Source: Defluviitaleaceae bacterium (GTDB taxonomy: Bacteria; Bacillota; Clostridia; Lachnospirales; WQUN01). Taken from it: a stretch of DNA of 59,250 nt. The DNA lies in assembly GCA_009785605.1 (NCBI GenBank), contig WQVY01000006.1, positions 1 through 59,250 of the forward strand, given 5' to 3'. Both the position numbers and the translations under genes were made by a program. This document shows, one piece after another, positions 1 through 7,655 of this stretch; within the stretch, counting starts at the first letter, position 1, and each line of letters begins with the position of its first letter. The notes below the pieces were generated by a model. It made no database searches. It was given only the letters and a program-made list of their open reading frames with translations, and was not told where the DNA came from.

Positions 1-1005
1 TACTCCGTACCGCCGTGCCAATTCGCTGATAGGGATAGTGCGGTTCGCCTTCATACCTGAGGTTGTTTCGTCGCGGTATGCTTTGATGATGGCGTCTATG
101 CCATCATTTTTTACATTCCCCAACCGCCACCAGGGCGCAATTTCTGCAATGTTTGGATAAGCGTCGTAGTTGGCATTAATTGAAATGTAGTACATATTCG
201 CACTCATGTTTGGCGGTGAAGTATCATTTGCTAACTCGTCGAGCCAGGCATATTCTGGTTTGCCGAAATTTTCTATACTGTCACGGCATATATCAACCAG
301 CCCCTGTGGTATCTTTGCTAAATCGCCTTCCTCAAGGGTTTCTTGGTCAATAAAATATCCGTTGCCTTCGGGCGAAAAACAGTTTACGAACACCTCAAAT
401 TTTCGCCCTATGGCTTCGCATCGTTTGAACAAGTCAAGCTCGTGAATCAACCGTGTAAATTGGTCGTAATCACCCAATCCACGCTTTGTAGCAAATAGTT
501 GCCAGCGCGGAGCAATGCCGGCTTCAATCAAACGGTTCGTTGCCAATATGCTGTCATGGAATGCACCTTTGCGGTTTACACCCCAGTCTGTTATTTCTTC
601 CATGCCAAAAAATGATATTTGACAGGCGGCAACACCATTTTCGGCATGAGTGCGGAATGCTTCTGCCGCCCACTTCGCATAACTCTCATCCCGCGCCAAG
701 CGCCAAATTGAAAGAAGCTCAAACCTCTTAACCATTCCGGGCGTTGACAACTCTTTTTCCAATTCCCATAGTTCCCGGTAATCGTCGCGGAAATCGGGCT
801 CGCGGTGCCATGTAGAAAAGCCTAGTTTTGTGATTGCATTTCCATTCTCATCTTTCCAACCCTTGAATTGTGCTGCGATATTGCGAAACTCGCAAACGCT
901 CATGCTGCCGTTTTCTTGCTTGCCAAGCCAGCAATGTCGGCAGTTATTTGGGCATCCAGCCATATCAACTGCAACGCCAAGTTGTTCCATGTTCCATTTT
1001 TTCAT
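1..1005 (-). CDS. radical SAM protein (3' end beyond window)
   Basis: The frame stays open from an ATG at 1005 to the window edge, 335 codons without a stop. A good ribosome site (GGAG, about 8 bases upstream) precedes the ATG, and the start overlaps the stop of the GNAT gene in an ATGA, so the two are probably translationally coupled. Near the N-terminus (about residues 18-25) is CPNNCRHC, a CX3CX2C motif that in radical SAM enzymes holds the 4Fe-4S cluster that cleaves S-adenosylmethionine. Aromatic and acidic residues dominate the rest (for example WHREPDFRDDY and IAPWWRLGN). I do not recognise the subfamily or substrate. The C-terminus is outside the window, so a C-terminal SPASM-type cluster cannot be excluded. 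Confidence 0.8.
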   Translation of the reverse strand, partial: MKKWNMEQLGVAVDMAGCPNNCRHCWLGKQENGSMSVCEFRNIAAQFKGWKDENGNAITKLGFSTWHREPDFRDDYRELWELEKELSTPGMVKRFELLSIWRLARDESYAKWAAEAFRTHAENGVAACQISFFGMEEITDWGVNRKGAFHDSILATNRLIEAGIAPRWQLFATKRGLGDYDQFTRLIHELDLFKRCEAIGRKFEVFVNCFSPEGNGYFIDQETLEEGDLAKIPQGLVDICRDSIENFGKPEYAWLDELANDTSPPNMSANMYYISINANYDAYPNIAEIAPWWRLGNVKNDGIDAIIKAYRDETTSGMKANRTIPISELARRYGV

Positions 1006-1430
1006 TGTGCCATCTCCTTATATCCAACGGATTTTATTACTTTTTGCATTGCTACATTATCTTCTTCTGTCCGGCATGATGCTATTTTGCCGTGTTCAAT
1101 GATATATTGGCTTAAAAACCGCAACATTTCTTTTGCGAATCCTTTGCCGTGATACACCTTTGCTGTTCGCATATCTGCCGCTTCCCATACCTCGTCAGTA
1201 AGCGGCTCAACTGCACCACGCGCAACAGGGAGCCCGTCATGGTAAAGCAAACAATATCGCGCAACTCCCGCCTCATACATTTCCTTCAACCAATCATCTT
1301 TGCCTGGTTTTTGCCCAACCAACACAAGATGCTCGTTAAACTTATCCATATCATTCTCAGCTAACCACATGATATGAGATTGATGCGGTGCACCTGCATA
1401 CTGCTTTAACTGATAAATGATCTCTGCCAT
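1002..1430 (-). CDS. GNAT-family N-acetyltransferase
   Basis: A 142-residue protein of typical single-domain GNAT length. It has the usual core: a mid-protein strand (VARGAVEPLTDEVWEAADMRT), a loop resembling the acetyl-CoA pyrophosphate-binding motif (YHGKGFAKEMLRFL, around residues 93-106) and a C-terminal part with CRTEEDNVAMQKVIKSVGY, the conserved N-x-A-x-x-x-x-x-x-x-x-G-F/Y arrangement of GNAT motif B. It should transfer an acetyl group from acetyl-CoA to a small molecule or peptide; the substrate is unknown. The start at 1430 follows AAGGAGATGAAACA. It is first in a two-gene operon with the radical SAM gene and sits behind a structured leader with two terminators, so expression is probably controlled by attenuation. 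Antibiotic inactivation is a possibility suggested only by that arrangement. Confidence 0.8.
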   Translation of the reverse strand: MAEIIYQLKQYAGAPHQSHIMWLAENDMDKFNEHLVLVGQKPGKDDWLKEMYEAGVARYCLLYHDGLPVARGAVEPLTDEVWEAADMRTAKVYHGKGFAKEMLRFLSQYIIEHGKIASCRTEEDNVAMQKVIKSVGYKEMAQ

Positions 1431-1446
1431 TGTTTCATCTCCTTAA

Positions 1447-1481
1447 AATAAAATAGCGGAAAGCCATATCCAGCTTTCCGC
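1447..1481 (-). terminator. second leader terminator, upstream of GNAT gene
   Basis: Read leftward, the perfect 9-bp stem GCGGAAAGC/GCTTTCCGC (1456-1464 and 1473-1481) is followed by TATTTTATTTT. It lies between the first leader terminator and the GNAT ribosome site. A second intrinsic terminator in front of a gene suggests regulated read-through. Confidence 0.65.
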
Positions 1482-1506
1482 AAACGGGCATACACTACCG
1501 CGCATT

Positions 1507-1535
1507 AAAAAAGCTGTGGACGACACGCCCACAGC
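1507..1535 (-). terminator. first leader terminator, upstream of GNAT gene
   Basis: Read leftward, GCTGTGG (loop of 9) CCACAGC is followed directly by six T residues. This is a canonical intrinsic terminator inside the leader of the GNAT/radical SAM operon, about 210 bases after the predicted transcription start. Confidence 0.85.
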
Positions 1536-1746
1536 CACAACTTAATCTTGTACAATCATCGGCAAATGGCAACACTTAATAGAGCATAGTAAACCACCTA
1601 TACTACAAAGCTATATTGCCGACGAACCTCGGAAGTTACCCTTCCTGATTAAGCTCCGCTAAACGTCTCGCCGTTATCCTTTTTAACGGAGCATGGTAAC
1701 TTGATGGATTTGTAAACGCCAGATATAAACATAGCAATCCCTCCAT
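1536..1746 (-). promoter_or_regulatory. structured attenuator leader of GNAT/radical SAM operon
   Basis: The leader between the promoter and the first terminator has several possible stems: an 8-bp perfect pair AAGTTACC/GGTAACTT (plus-strand positions 1695-1702 and 1633-1640), GCTCCG/CGGAGC competing with CCGTTA/TAACGG for the same bases, and CCGA/TCGG competing with TCGGCAA/TTGCCGA. The first stems lie within or overlap the 27-codon leader ORF, so ribosome position could switch the fold. I do not recognise it as a known riboswitch or T-box. Ribosome-mediated attenuation is an inference. Confidence 0.55.
1649..1732 (-). CDS. putative 27-residue leader peptide
   Basis: A short ORF begins at an ATG preceded by GGAGGGA with 5-base spacing. 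It starts about 14 bases after the predicted transcription start, so ribosomes would load almost at the 5' end. The peptide begins MFISGVYKSIKL, contains one Cys and six Lys, and ends ETFSGA. Its coding sequence overlaps mutually exclusive stems of the leader. Position, strong ribosome site and downstream terminators resemble leader peptides of drug-inducible resistance genes, in which a stalled ribosome frees the downstream gene. The sequence itself is not one I recognise. Confidence 0.5.
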   Translation of the reverse strand: MFISGVYKSIKLPCSVKKDNGETFSGA

Positions 1747-1752
1747 GATTTT

Positions 1753-1781
1753 ATTCTAACATGCAAAAATCGTGAATACAA
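1753..1781 (-). promoter_or_regulatory. sigma-A promoter of GNAT operon leader
   Basis: Read leftward, TTGTAT, a 17-base spacer and TAGAAT match the vegetative -35/-10 consensus at 4/6 and 5/6. It overlaps the divergent argS promoter. Confidence 0.65.
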
Positions 1782-1800
1782 GCCAAATCTATGCTATAAT
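1772..1800 (+). promoter_or_regulatory. extended -10 promoter of argS
   Basis: TGCTATAAT (1792-1800) is a perfect -10 with a TG extension. The -35 (GTGAAT, 17 bases upstream) is weak, as is usual for extended -10 promoters. It shares DNA with the divergent leader promoter. Confidence 0.65.
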
Positions 1801-1872
1801 TTAAGTATGAGGAGCTGTTTGCGTCCTGCGACATTTCTCATGAAGTCTATTATTTATATACAAGGAGCAGTT

Positions 1873-3504
1873 ATGAATATTGAAGCCCAAATTAAAAAAT
1901 TGCTACCACAAAGCGACATTTCATTAGAGGTGCCACAATCACCAGACCATGGCGAGTATTCTAGCAACATTGCCATGAAGCTGGCCAAGACCTACAAAAA
2001 AAACCCGCGAGAACTAGCACAGGAATTAATAAACCAGATGGACTTTTCTGGGACGTATATTAATAAAGTTGAAATTGCCGGCGCTGGCTACATTAATTTT
2101 TTTGCCAGCGACGAGTGGTTTGTTGACATGCCTTCACATGTTGTACAAATGGGCGATGCTTGGGGGAGTAACAACACATTAGAAGGCGAGCGGATATGCC
2201 TAGAGTATGTATCAGCAAACCCAACTGGCCCCATGCATATGGGCAATGCCCGCGGCGGAGCTTTGGGTGATAGCCTAGCCAGGGCAATGAGCGCATGTGG
2301 TGCTCAAGTCACAAAGGAATTTTATTTAAATGACGCTGGCAACCAGATAGCAAAGCTGGAAATGTCTTTAGACGCCCGGTTCCGCCAACTCAAAGGTGAA
2401 GATTTAGATTTTAACGAAGATTGGTATCAAGGGCAGGATGTAATTGACCATGCACAGGCATGGGCCGATAAAGGCAACTCAACTTCAGAAGGGCTGCTGT
2501 CATATGCACTTGAACAAAACATAAGCAATATGAAACAGATACTACAATCCTACAATATAGACTATGATGTATGGTTTCACGAGAGCGTACTTTATGAAAG
2601 TGACGCCGTAAACAAGGCCATACAAATGCTGCGCGACAATAATCAGATTTATGAGAAGGATGGAGCCGTGTGGCTGCGGACAGAAGGCGACATGAAAGAT
2701 GAAGTATTAATCCGCGAGAATGGCATACCAACATATTTTGCAGCTGATATTGCATATCACTATAACAAGTTTGTCGAACGTGGGTTTACAAAGGCAATAG
2801 ATGTCTGGGGTGCAGACCACGGCGGGCATATCGCACGCATGAAAGCTGCAATGCAGTGCTTAGGGATAGACCCAGCTAACTTGGAGATTATAACAATTCA
2901 ACTTGTACGGCTGATGAGAGACGGGCAAATAGCGCGTATGAGTAAGCGCAAAGGCGACACTATCTCGCTTGGGGACCTAATAGAAGAAATAGGCGTAGAC
3001 AGCGCGCGATTCTTCTTTAATATGAGGAACTCTGGCAGTGCCTTTGATTTTGACTTGGATTTGGCAGTAAAGCAATCCAGCGACAACCCTGTCTTTTATG
3101 TGCAGTATGCACATGCCAGGATTTGCAGCATTTTAGAGCAATCAAATGTTTCTTACGAAGAACTGTTACAGCTTGCACAAGACAAGAGTAATAAGCCCTC
3201 ATATAAGTATGACACCCCGCAAGAAAGAGCGCTAATAAGACGCATTGCCCTATACCCCCGCGAGCTTGTTAATGCATCACATATGTATGAGCCATCAAGC
3301 CTAACAACATATGTGCGCAACGTAGCCAGTGACTTTCATGCGTTTTATACTGCATGCAAAGTCAACAACGCCGGGGATGAGTCAATCAAAAATGCCCGCC
3401 TAATATTAGCTTTAGCTGCAAGGCAAACGATTAAAAACGTCCTAGAGATTCTTGGCGTTGCAGCACCCGAAAAAATGAAAAAATTAACCGATGAACAATT
3501 GTAA
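1873..3504 (+). CDS. argS: arginyl-tRNA synthetase
   Basis: A class Ia synthetase that charges tRNA-Arg with arginine in the cytoplasm. The protein (543 residues from this start) has the N-terminal Add1 domain typical of ArgRS, the HIGH-type signature as HMGN inside YVSANPTGPMHMGNARGG (about residues 110-127), the KMSKS equivalent RMSKRKG (about 355-361) and the C-terminal DALR anticodon-binding domain. I chose the ATG at 1873 because AAGGAG lies 5-6 bases upstream and the product then starts MNIEAQIKKLL as in the family; an in-frame upstream ATG at 1807 has no ribosome site. It is a single gene convergent with the binding-protein gene, separated by a terminator. No T-box leader is seen. Confidence 0.96.
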   Translation: MNIEAQIKKLLPQSDISLEVPQSPDHGEYSSNIAMKLAKTYKKNPRELAQELINQMDFSGTYINKVEIAGAGYINFFASDEWFVDMPSHVVQMGDAWGSNNTLEGERICLEYVSANPTGPMHMGNARGGALGDSLARAMSACGAQVTKEFYLNDAGNQIAKLEMSLDARFRQLKGEDLDFNEDWYQGQDVIDHAQAWADKGNSTSEGLLSYALEQNISNMKQILQSYNIDYDVWFHESVLYESDAVNKAIQMLRDNNQIYEKDGAVWLRTEGDMKDEVLIRENGIPTYFAADIAYHYNKFVERGFTKAIDVWGADHGGHIARMKAAMQCLGIDPANLEIITIQLVRLMRDGQIARMSKRKGDTISLGDLIEEIGVDSARFFFNMRNSGSAFDFDLDLAVKQSSDNPVFYVQYAHARICSILEQSNVSYEELLQLAQDKSNKPSYKYDTPQERALIRRIALYPRELVNASHMYEPSSLTTYVRNVASDFHAFYTACKVNNAGDESIKNARLILALAARQTIKNVLEILGVAAPEKMKKLTDEQL

Positions 3505-3540
3505 TATTGCAAAAATAATACCGTCATAGCAAAAAAATAT

Positions 3541-3577
3541 AGCCCCAAGAATCTTAAACATCCAGATTCTTGGGGCT
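3541..3577. terminator. bidirectional terminator between argS and binding-protein gene
   Basis: A 14-bp perfect stem AGCCCCAAGAATCT/AGATTCTTGGGGCT with a 9-base loop. On the minus strand it is followed by ATATTTTTTT, so it chiefly ends the leftward binding-protein transcript. The plus side has a weaker T-rich tail. Confidence 0.85.
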
Positions 3578-3601
3578 ATTTATAAGGAGGGTATTGTAAG
3601 C

Positions 3602-5341
3602 CTACTCCACAAACGATACGAGTCTAAAGAACGGCCTTGCATTAGCATCCAACTCTAGGCCATGGATACCGTTTGTTCCCCAGCTTACCAGCGGGTTGCG
3701 TATAAATATCCATGGTGCTTCTTCTATTAGGATTTCGGATACTTCGCGGTAGATGGCATCCCTACGGGCAAAGTCTGTAGAGCGGCGGCCTTCTTGCAAC
3801 AATTCTTCTACACGTGGGTGATACCAGAAAGTACGGTTACCTGCATCGCCCCATTGCTCCCTTGTAAACAACGGGAAGATACCGTAGTCTGCATCACCTG
3901 TTACTGTTGTCCAACCTAGCATAAACATGTCATGTTCGCCTGCGGCGGTCATGTCAAGGTATGCACCCCATTCTATTATTTCTATAGAAAGGTCTATGCC
4001 AACTTGGGCCAGGTAGGCTTGCATAATCTCGCCTGTGGTCTCGCGGGCGGCAGCTTGGTTTGTCCAAAAGCGTAGGCTTAGACCATCTGCGTGGCCAGCT
4101 TCTGCAAGCAATGCACGCGCTGCATCCGGGTCAAAGGGTAGTGGTGTCAAGTAATCGAACGCACTATGCACAACATTGGCGCCTAGCGGGCCCCTTGCGG
4201 GTACGCCTTGGCCCTCATATGCGGCTATGATTATACTTTCGATATTAACTGCTTTGGTTATGGCCTGGCGCACACGAACATCATCAAGAGGTGCGCGTTG
4301 GGCATTAAAACCTACATAGTCTATACCCAAGCCATAAAACTGCATCATGTTTAGGTGAGCATGGTTGTGCATATCCACAACATGCAGCGGTTGCAGTGCC
4401 ATTGTATGAGCCTCACCTACTTGAAGCATAGCAAAGCGTGTTGCATGGTCTGGCACAACTTGGATTCTTACCCCGTCCAAAGATGGAAGCTCGCCCCAGT
4501 AGGCATCGTTTCTTACGATTTTTGTAAAGTCGCCGCCTACACGGTCATAAAACCGGAATGGGCCTGTGCCAACAGGGGCACGTGTTACCATTATTGGGGT
4601 TAGTGCAATGTTACGGGCCTCTGCATATGCAAGCGCTTCTGCTTGCCATGGGCTAAGTACATACTCAGAGATTGTCTCCAACACATTGTCATCTTCGTCA
4701 TAAATATTGTGTGGGATAAAGTTTTCTAGCCTATACATAACCTCTTTGGCCAATGATACAGGTGAAACAGCAAAAGCAATAGGATGTGACAAATGGCCCA
4801 AAATTGGGGTGAATGGGAACTCCAACACTACGCGAACGGTGTGGTCATCGATTGTTATAACTTCATCAATCATCCCAATTATAAACGCACCCGGTGCTGC
4901 TTCTCTTGGGTCGATGGCGCGCTCTATAGACCAGCGCCAAGCGTCTGCGGTAAATGGCTCGCCATCATGGAAGTATACGCCTTCGCGCAGGTTAAACTCC
5001 CATGTGACTTCGTCTATAAGTGTCCAACTGGTGGCGAGTAGCCCTACCAATGCGCTTTCTGGCTGAGGGGTAAGTTGTAGTAGCCCTTCAAACATTTGGC
5101 TGGTAAGGTCCGCAGTCGCGGCATCGTTTTGCCTGATAGAGTCCATATGAGGTGCTTCTGCGGCAGTTACATGATTAAGGATACCGCCAGGCACCAATGT
5201 AAGACCGGGTGCGAGCCCTGCTGGCTGCTCCTCCTCGGAGTCATTACTACAAGCGGCAAAAGCAAACAATGCAACAGCAAGTAAAGCCACTAATAGCAAA
5301 ATCTTACCCACAGAACCTCTTTTGAGCTTATTACTTAACAT
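3602..5341 (-). CDS. peptide ABC transporter substrate-binding lipoprotein (SBP_bac_5 family)
   Basis: A 579-residue extracellular solute-binding protein. It has a lysine-rich N-terminus, a hydrophobic segment and the lipobox FAAC followed by SNDSEEE, so it should be a lipoprotein anchored outside the membrane. The body shows family-5 (Dpp/Opp/nickel) features: WTLIDEVTWEFNLREGVYFHDG, APVGTGPFRFYDR and DVRVRQAITKAVNIESII. It likely delivers oligopeptides to the permease encoded by the divergent genes to its right. The start at 5341 is favoured because GGGAGGT lies about 8 bases upstream and the signal peptide then has normal length; a start 27 bases further upstream is less likely. The divergent placement relative to its permease operon is unusual and allows separate control. 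The true substrate cannot be read from sequence. Confidence 0.93.
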   Translation of the reverse strand: MLSNKLKRGSVGKILLLVALLAVALFAFAACSNDSEEEQPAGLAPGLTLVPGGILNHVTAAEAPHMDSIRQNDAATADLTSQMFEGLLQLTPQPESALVGLLATSWTLIDEVTWEFNLREGVYFHDGEPFTADAWRWSIERAIDPREAAPGAFIIGMIDEVITIDDHTVRVVLEFPFTPILGHLSHPIAFAVSPVSLAKEVMYRLENFIPHNIYDEDDNVLETISEYVLSPWQAEALAYAEARNIALTPIMVTRAPVGTGPFRFYDRVGGDFTKIVRNDAYWGELPSLDGVRIQVVPDHATRFAMLQVGEAHTMALQPLHVVDMHNHAHLNMMQFYGLGIDYVGFNAQRAPLDDVRVRQAITKAVNIESIIIAAYEGQGVPARGPLGANVVHSAFDYLTPLPFDPDAARALLAEAGHADGLSLRFWTNQAAARETTGEIMQAYLAQVGIDLSIEIIEWGAYLDMTAAGEHDMFMLGWTTVTGDADYGIFPLFTREQWGDAGNRTFWYHPRVEELLQEGRRSTDFARRDAIYREVSEILIEEAPWIFIRNPLVSWGTNGIHGLELDANARPFFRLVSFVE

Positions 5342-5760
5342 AATTTTACCTCCCTGTTTTTTTGCCAAGCGTGTCGGCTATTTTTAATTGGAAATGGTAT
5401 CATGCAAAACAAGACGGCGCAAGACTTAAATTTGATGCATAAGCACTATTTCATTTAACTGCCATTGGCAACTACTATAAATATGACCCGGCCAAAATAA
5501 CTCTATATGTGCAAGACCACCAATGCCGCGACATGTCAACGCCAAAATGTCAACGAATTGTAAACATGCATACGCTGCCTATCCGGCGTAAAATGGTAGA
5601 GACTTACAAAAACACGTTTTATTCTGCCAATGTGCTTTATTTACTACCCGCTTGCGCTATGCTGTTTTGTGGAGTATTCTCTTCAATTAATAACTATTAG
5701 CGAAATATTTCAAATTTTGACTTCTCCAGAGGAGTCTATTCTTGAAGGGAGCTACGCATT
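5342..5760. other. divergent intergenic region of the peptide transporter
   Basis: About 420 bases separate the binding-protein start from the permease operon, with no convincing gene. It contains a direct repeat ATGTCAACG (5533-5541 and 5547-5555, 14 bases apart). A small hairpin (GACTTCTCC AGA GGAGTC, about 5720-5737) lies just before the first permease gene. Short ORFs here lack ribosome sites. Both promoters must lie in this stretch, but I could not assign clear -35/-10 pairs. Confidence 0.4.
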
Positions 5761-6639
5761 ATGGAAAGTGCCAAACAAAGTACTTCAAACCAAAGGTATA
5801 ACAGCCGCTTTTTTAAGTTTTTGAAAAAAGCCTGTAAAAGCCCACAGTTGGTGGCCGGTTCGGCAATTGTATTTTTCTTTGTATTAGTTGCAGTATTTGC
5901 ACCACTCATAGCACCGTACGACCCTTTAGAAATTTCTATTGTTAACCGGTTCCAAAGTTTTTCTTCTGCCCACCTGTTGGGCACAGACAACTTGGGCCGG
6001 GATATTCTAAGCCGCCTTATATTTGGGGCAAGGATTTCGCTAATGGTTGGCATTACTGCCACGGCCATTGGCGGCACTATTGGTGTAATCATTGGAGTAA
6101 TATCTGGCTACTACGGCGGCAAAATTGATACGGCATTTATGAGATTGGTAGATATGATGCTGGCTTTTCCAGGGCTGCTTCTGGCACTTGGCATTGTTGC
6201 TGCACTGGGCAGGTCCACATTTAATGTGATTTTGGCAATTGCGGTTTTTGCTATCCCGTCTTTTGCGCGTGTGGTTAGAGGGTCAACCCTAAGTGTTGCA
6301 AAACTAGAATACATAGACGCTATACGCGCCATTGGCGCAAGCGACTTGCGTATTATATTTTTGCACATCCTACCCAATATTTTATCCCCTATTATTGTCC
6401 AGGCATCACTTAATGTTGGCACTGCTATAACCGGTGCCGCGGGCCTTGCATTTTTGGGGGTGGGCACACCGCCGCCAACACCTGACTGGGGCATTATGCT
6501 TAACCAGGGCCGTGACAGCATGCATTTGTACCCCCGCTTGGTAATATTGCCGGGGCTTGTAATTTTCTTTTTGGTAATAGGCATCAACCTGTTTGGCAAC
6601 GGCTTAAGAGACGTAATGCAACCTAAAAAGAGAGCGTAG
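5761..6639 (+). CDS. dppC: peptide ABC transporter permease, DppC/OppC type
   Basis: A 292-residue integral membrane permease. The N-terminal cytoplasmic tail is followed by a first membrane helix (VAGSAIVFFFVLVAVFAPLIAPYDP) and then the HLLGTDNLGRDILSRLIFGARISL segment that marks DppC/OppC proteins. The EAA-type cytoplasmic loop that contacts the ATPase appears as DAIRAIGASDLRIIFLHILPNI (about residues 185-206). It pairs with the DppB-type permease encoded 10 bases downstream, and the genes should be cotranscribed. The ribosome site is GAAGGGAGC. Substrate assignment (di- or oligopeptide) rests on family only. Confidence 0.92.
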   Translation: MESAKQSTSNQRYNSRFFKFLKKACKSPQLVAGSAIVFFFVLVAVFAPLIAPYDPLEISIVNRFQSFSSAHLLGTDNLGRDILSRLIFGARISLMVGITATAIGGTIGVIIGVISGYYGGKIDTAFMRLVDMMLAFPGLLLALGIVAALGRSTFNVILAIAVFAIPSFARVVRGSTLSVAKLEYIDAIRAIGASDLRIIFLHILPNILSPIIVQASLNVGTAITGAAGLAFLGVGTPPPTPDWGIMLNQGRDSMHLYPRLVILPGLVIFFLVIGINLFGNGLRDVMQPKKRA

Positions 6640-6649
6640 GAGGTGGCAC

Positions 6650-7573
6650 ATGCTTATATATATTATTAGACGGATATTACAGGCCATCCCGGTTATGATT
6701 GGGGTAAGCCTAGCAGTATTTATGATGATGCACCTCATACCAGGTGACCCAGCGCGCATAATGGCTGGTGAGGCCGCAAGCCCATACCAGATAGAGCAAA
6801 TGCGCCAAAACCTAGGGCTAAACGACCCACTACCCGTGCAGTACTGGAACTTTATTACCAGGGCAATACGGGGTGATTTAGGAAACTCTGTCAGGTCAGG
6901 CGTACCGGTTGTGCAAGAAATTTTCGAAGCTCGTTTTTTTATCACTTTCCAACTTGCGTTGGTTGGGCTTTCTGCAGCTATGCTAATCGGCCTTGTTATT
7001 GGGCTTATATCTGCTGTTTACAGGTACTCGTTGACCGATATGTTTTTAATGATTCTTGCGCTTTTGGGGCTTTCTATCCCCAACTTTTGGCTTGGGTTGA
7101 TACTAATTAATTTATTTTCTGTGAGGCTGGATTTATTGCCTATTACGGGTTGGGGGACTTGGCAGCAGATGATTATGCCCATGATCGTACTTGGCATATC
7201 TGGTGCTGCAGTTATTGCACGGATGACTCGTGCCAGCCTGGTTGACGTTTTTACACAGGATTATATTCGTACGGCTTATGCCAAAGGCGTTAGCGACCGT
7301 GTTGTACTTTACCGCCATGCGCTGCGCAACGCACTTATCCCTGTTGTTACGGTTGTGGGCTTGCAATTTGGCGGGCTTTTGGCAGGGGCCGCTATCACAG
7401 AAACGATTTTTGCCATCAACGGCATGGGGCGCTTGATGATACAGGCAATAAACACACGAGATTTCCCCGTTGCACAGGGCGCGATTCTTATAATTTCTTT
7501 GGTTTTTGTACTTGTTAACATGCTTGTAGATATTTCTTACCGGCTAATAAACCGTCGGATAGATTTTGATTAA
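6650..7573 (+). CDS. dppB: peptide ABC transporter permease, DppB/OppB type
   Basis: A 307-residue permease starting MLIYIIRRILQAIPVMIGVSLAVFMMMHLIPGDP, the standard DppB/OppB N-terminus. It has further helices and a C-terminal EAA loop (YIRTAYAKGVSDRVVLYRHALRNALIPVVT). AGGAGG lies 7 bases before the ATG. The order permease C, permease B, ATPase D, ATPase F is a variant of the usual B-C-D-F order. It ends 13 bases before a small ORF with its own strong ribosome site, which precedes the first ATPase gene. Confidence 0.92.
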   Translation: MLIYIIRRILQAIPVMIGVSLAVFMMMHLIPGDPARIMAGEAASPYQIEQMRQNLGLNDPLPVQYWNFITRAIRGDLGNSVRSGVPVVQEIFEARFFITFQLALVGLSAAMLIGLVIGLISAVYRYSLTDMFLMILALLGLSIPNFWLGLILINLFSVRLDLLPITGWGTWQQMIMPMIVLGISGAAVIARMTRASLVDVFTQDYIRTAYAKGVSDRVVLYRHALRNALIPVVTVVGLQFGGLLAGAAITETIFAINGMGRLMIQAINTRDFPVAQGAILIISLVFVLVNMLVDISYRLINRRIDFD

Positions 7574-7584
7574 AGGAGGGTTTA

Positions 7585-7617
7585 GTGTGGAAGTTTGCGA
7601 AGCAAACTTTCACTGCC
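7585..7617 (+). repeat. short hairpin repeat with GCGAAGC loop (copy A)
   Basis: GTGTGG is followed by the hairpin AAGTTTGC-GAA-GCAAACTT and TTTCACTGCC. The layout closely matches 30230-30262 upstream of nifJ (GTGTGAA, a hairpin with the same GCGAAGC centre, TTTCATACC). GCGAAGC is known as an exceptionally stable mini-hairpin. Both copies sit in the 5' region of a plus-strand gene. Confidence 0.45.
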
Positions 7618-7655
7618 AGCATTGCGCTGAAACCTCAGAATGGAGATTCGTATGA
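7587..7655 (+). CDS. putative 22-codon ORF coupled to the first ATPase gene
   Basis: A GTG at 7587 follows AAAGGAGGG at a proper 7-base spacing, the best ribosome site in this gap. The frame encodes 22 residues containing CEANFHCQHC and ends in a TGA that overlaps the next ATG as ATGA. It overlaps the GCGAAGC hairpin. It could serve as a coupling leader for the ATPase gene, or the ribosome site may simply be a remnant of an inserted repeat. A GTG two bases earlier opens another frame, so expression is uncertain. Confidence 0.3.
   Translation: MEVCEANFHCQHCAETSEWRFV

Noticed and set aside
361-400. Suspected frameshift in the radical SAM gene near a run of A residues
   Set aside because: On recounting the run has five A residues and the frame is continuous from 1005 to the window edge.
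1536-1746. Known riboswitch classes or a T-box in the GNAT leader
   Set aside because: I could not find the conserved T-box TGGN-type or any riboswitch core. Stem competition with a leader ORF is the better description.
5509-5824. Short ORFs in the gap before the first permease gene
   Set aside because: They lack ribosome sites and overlap each other and the permease gene; composition is not gene-like.
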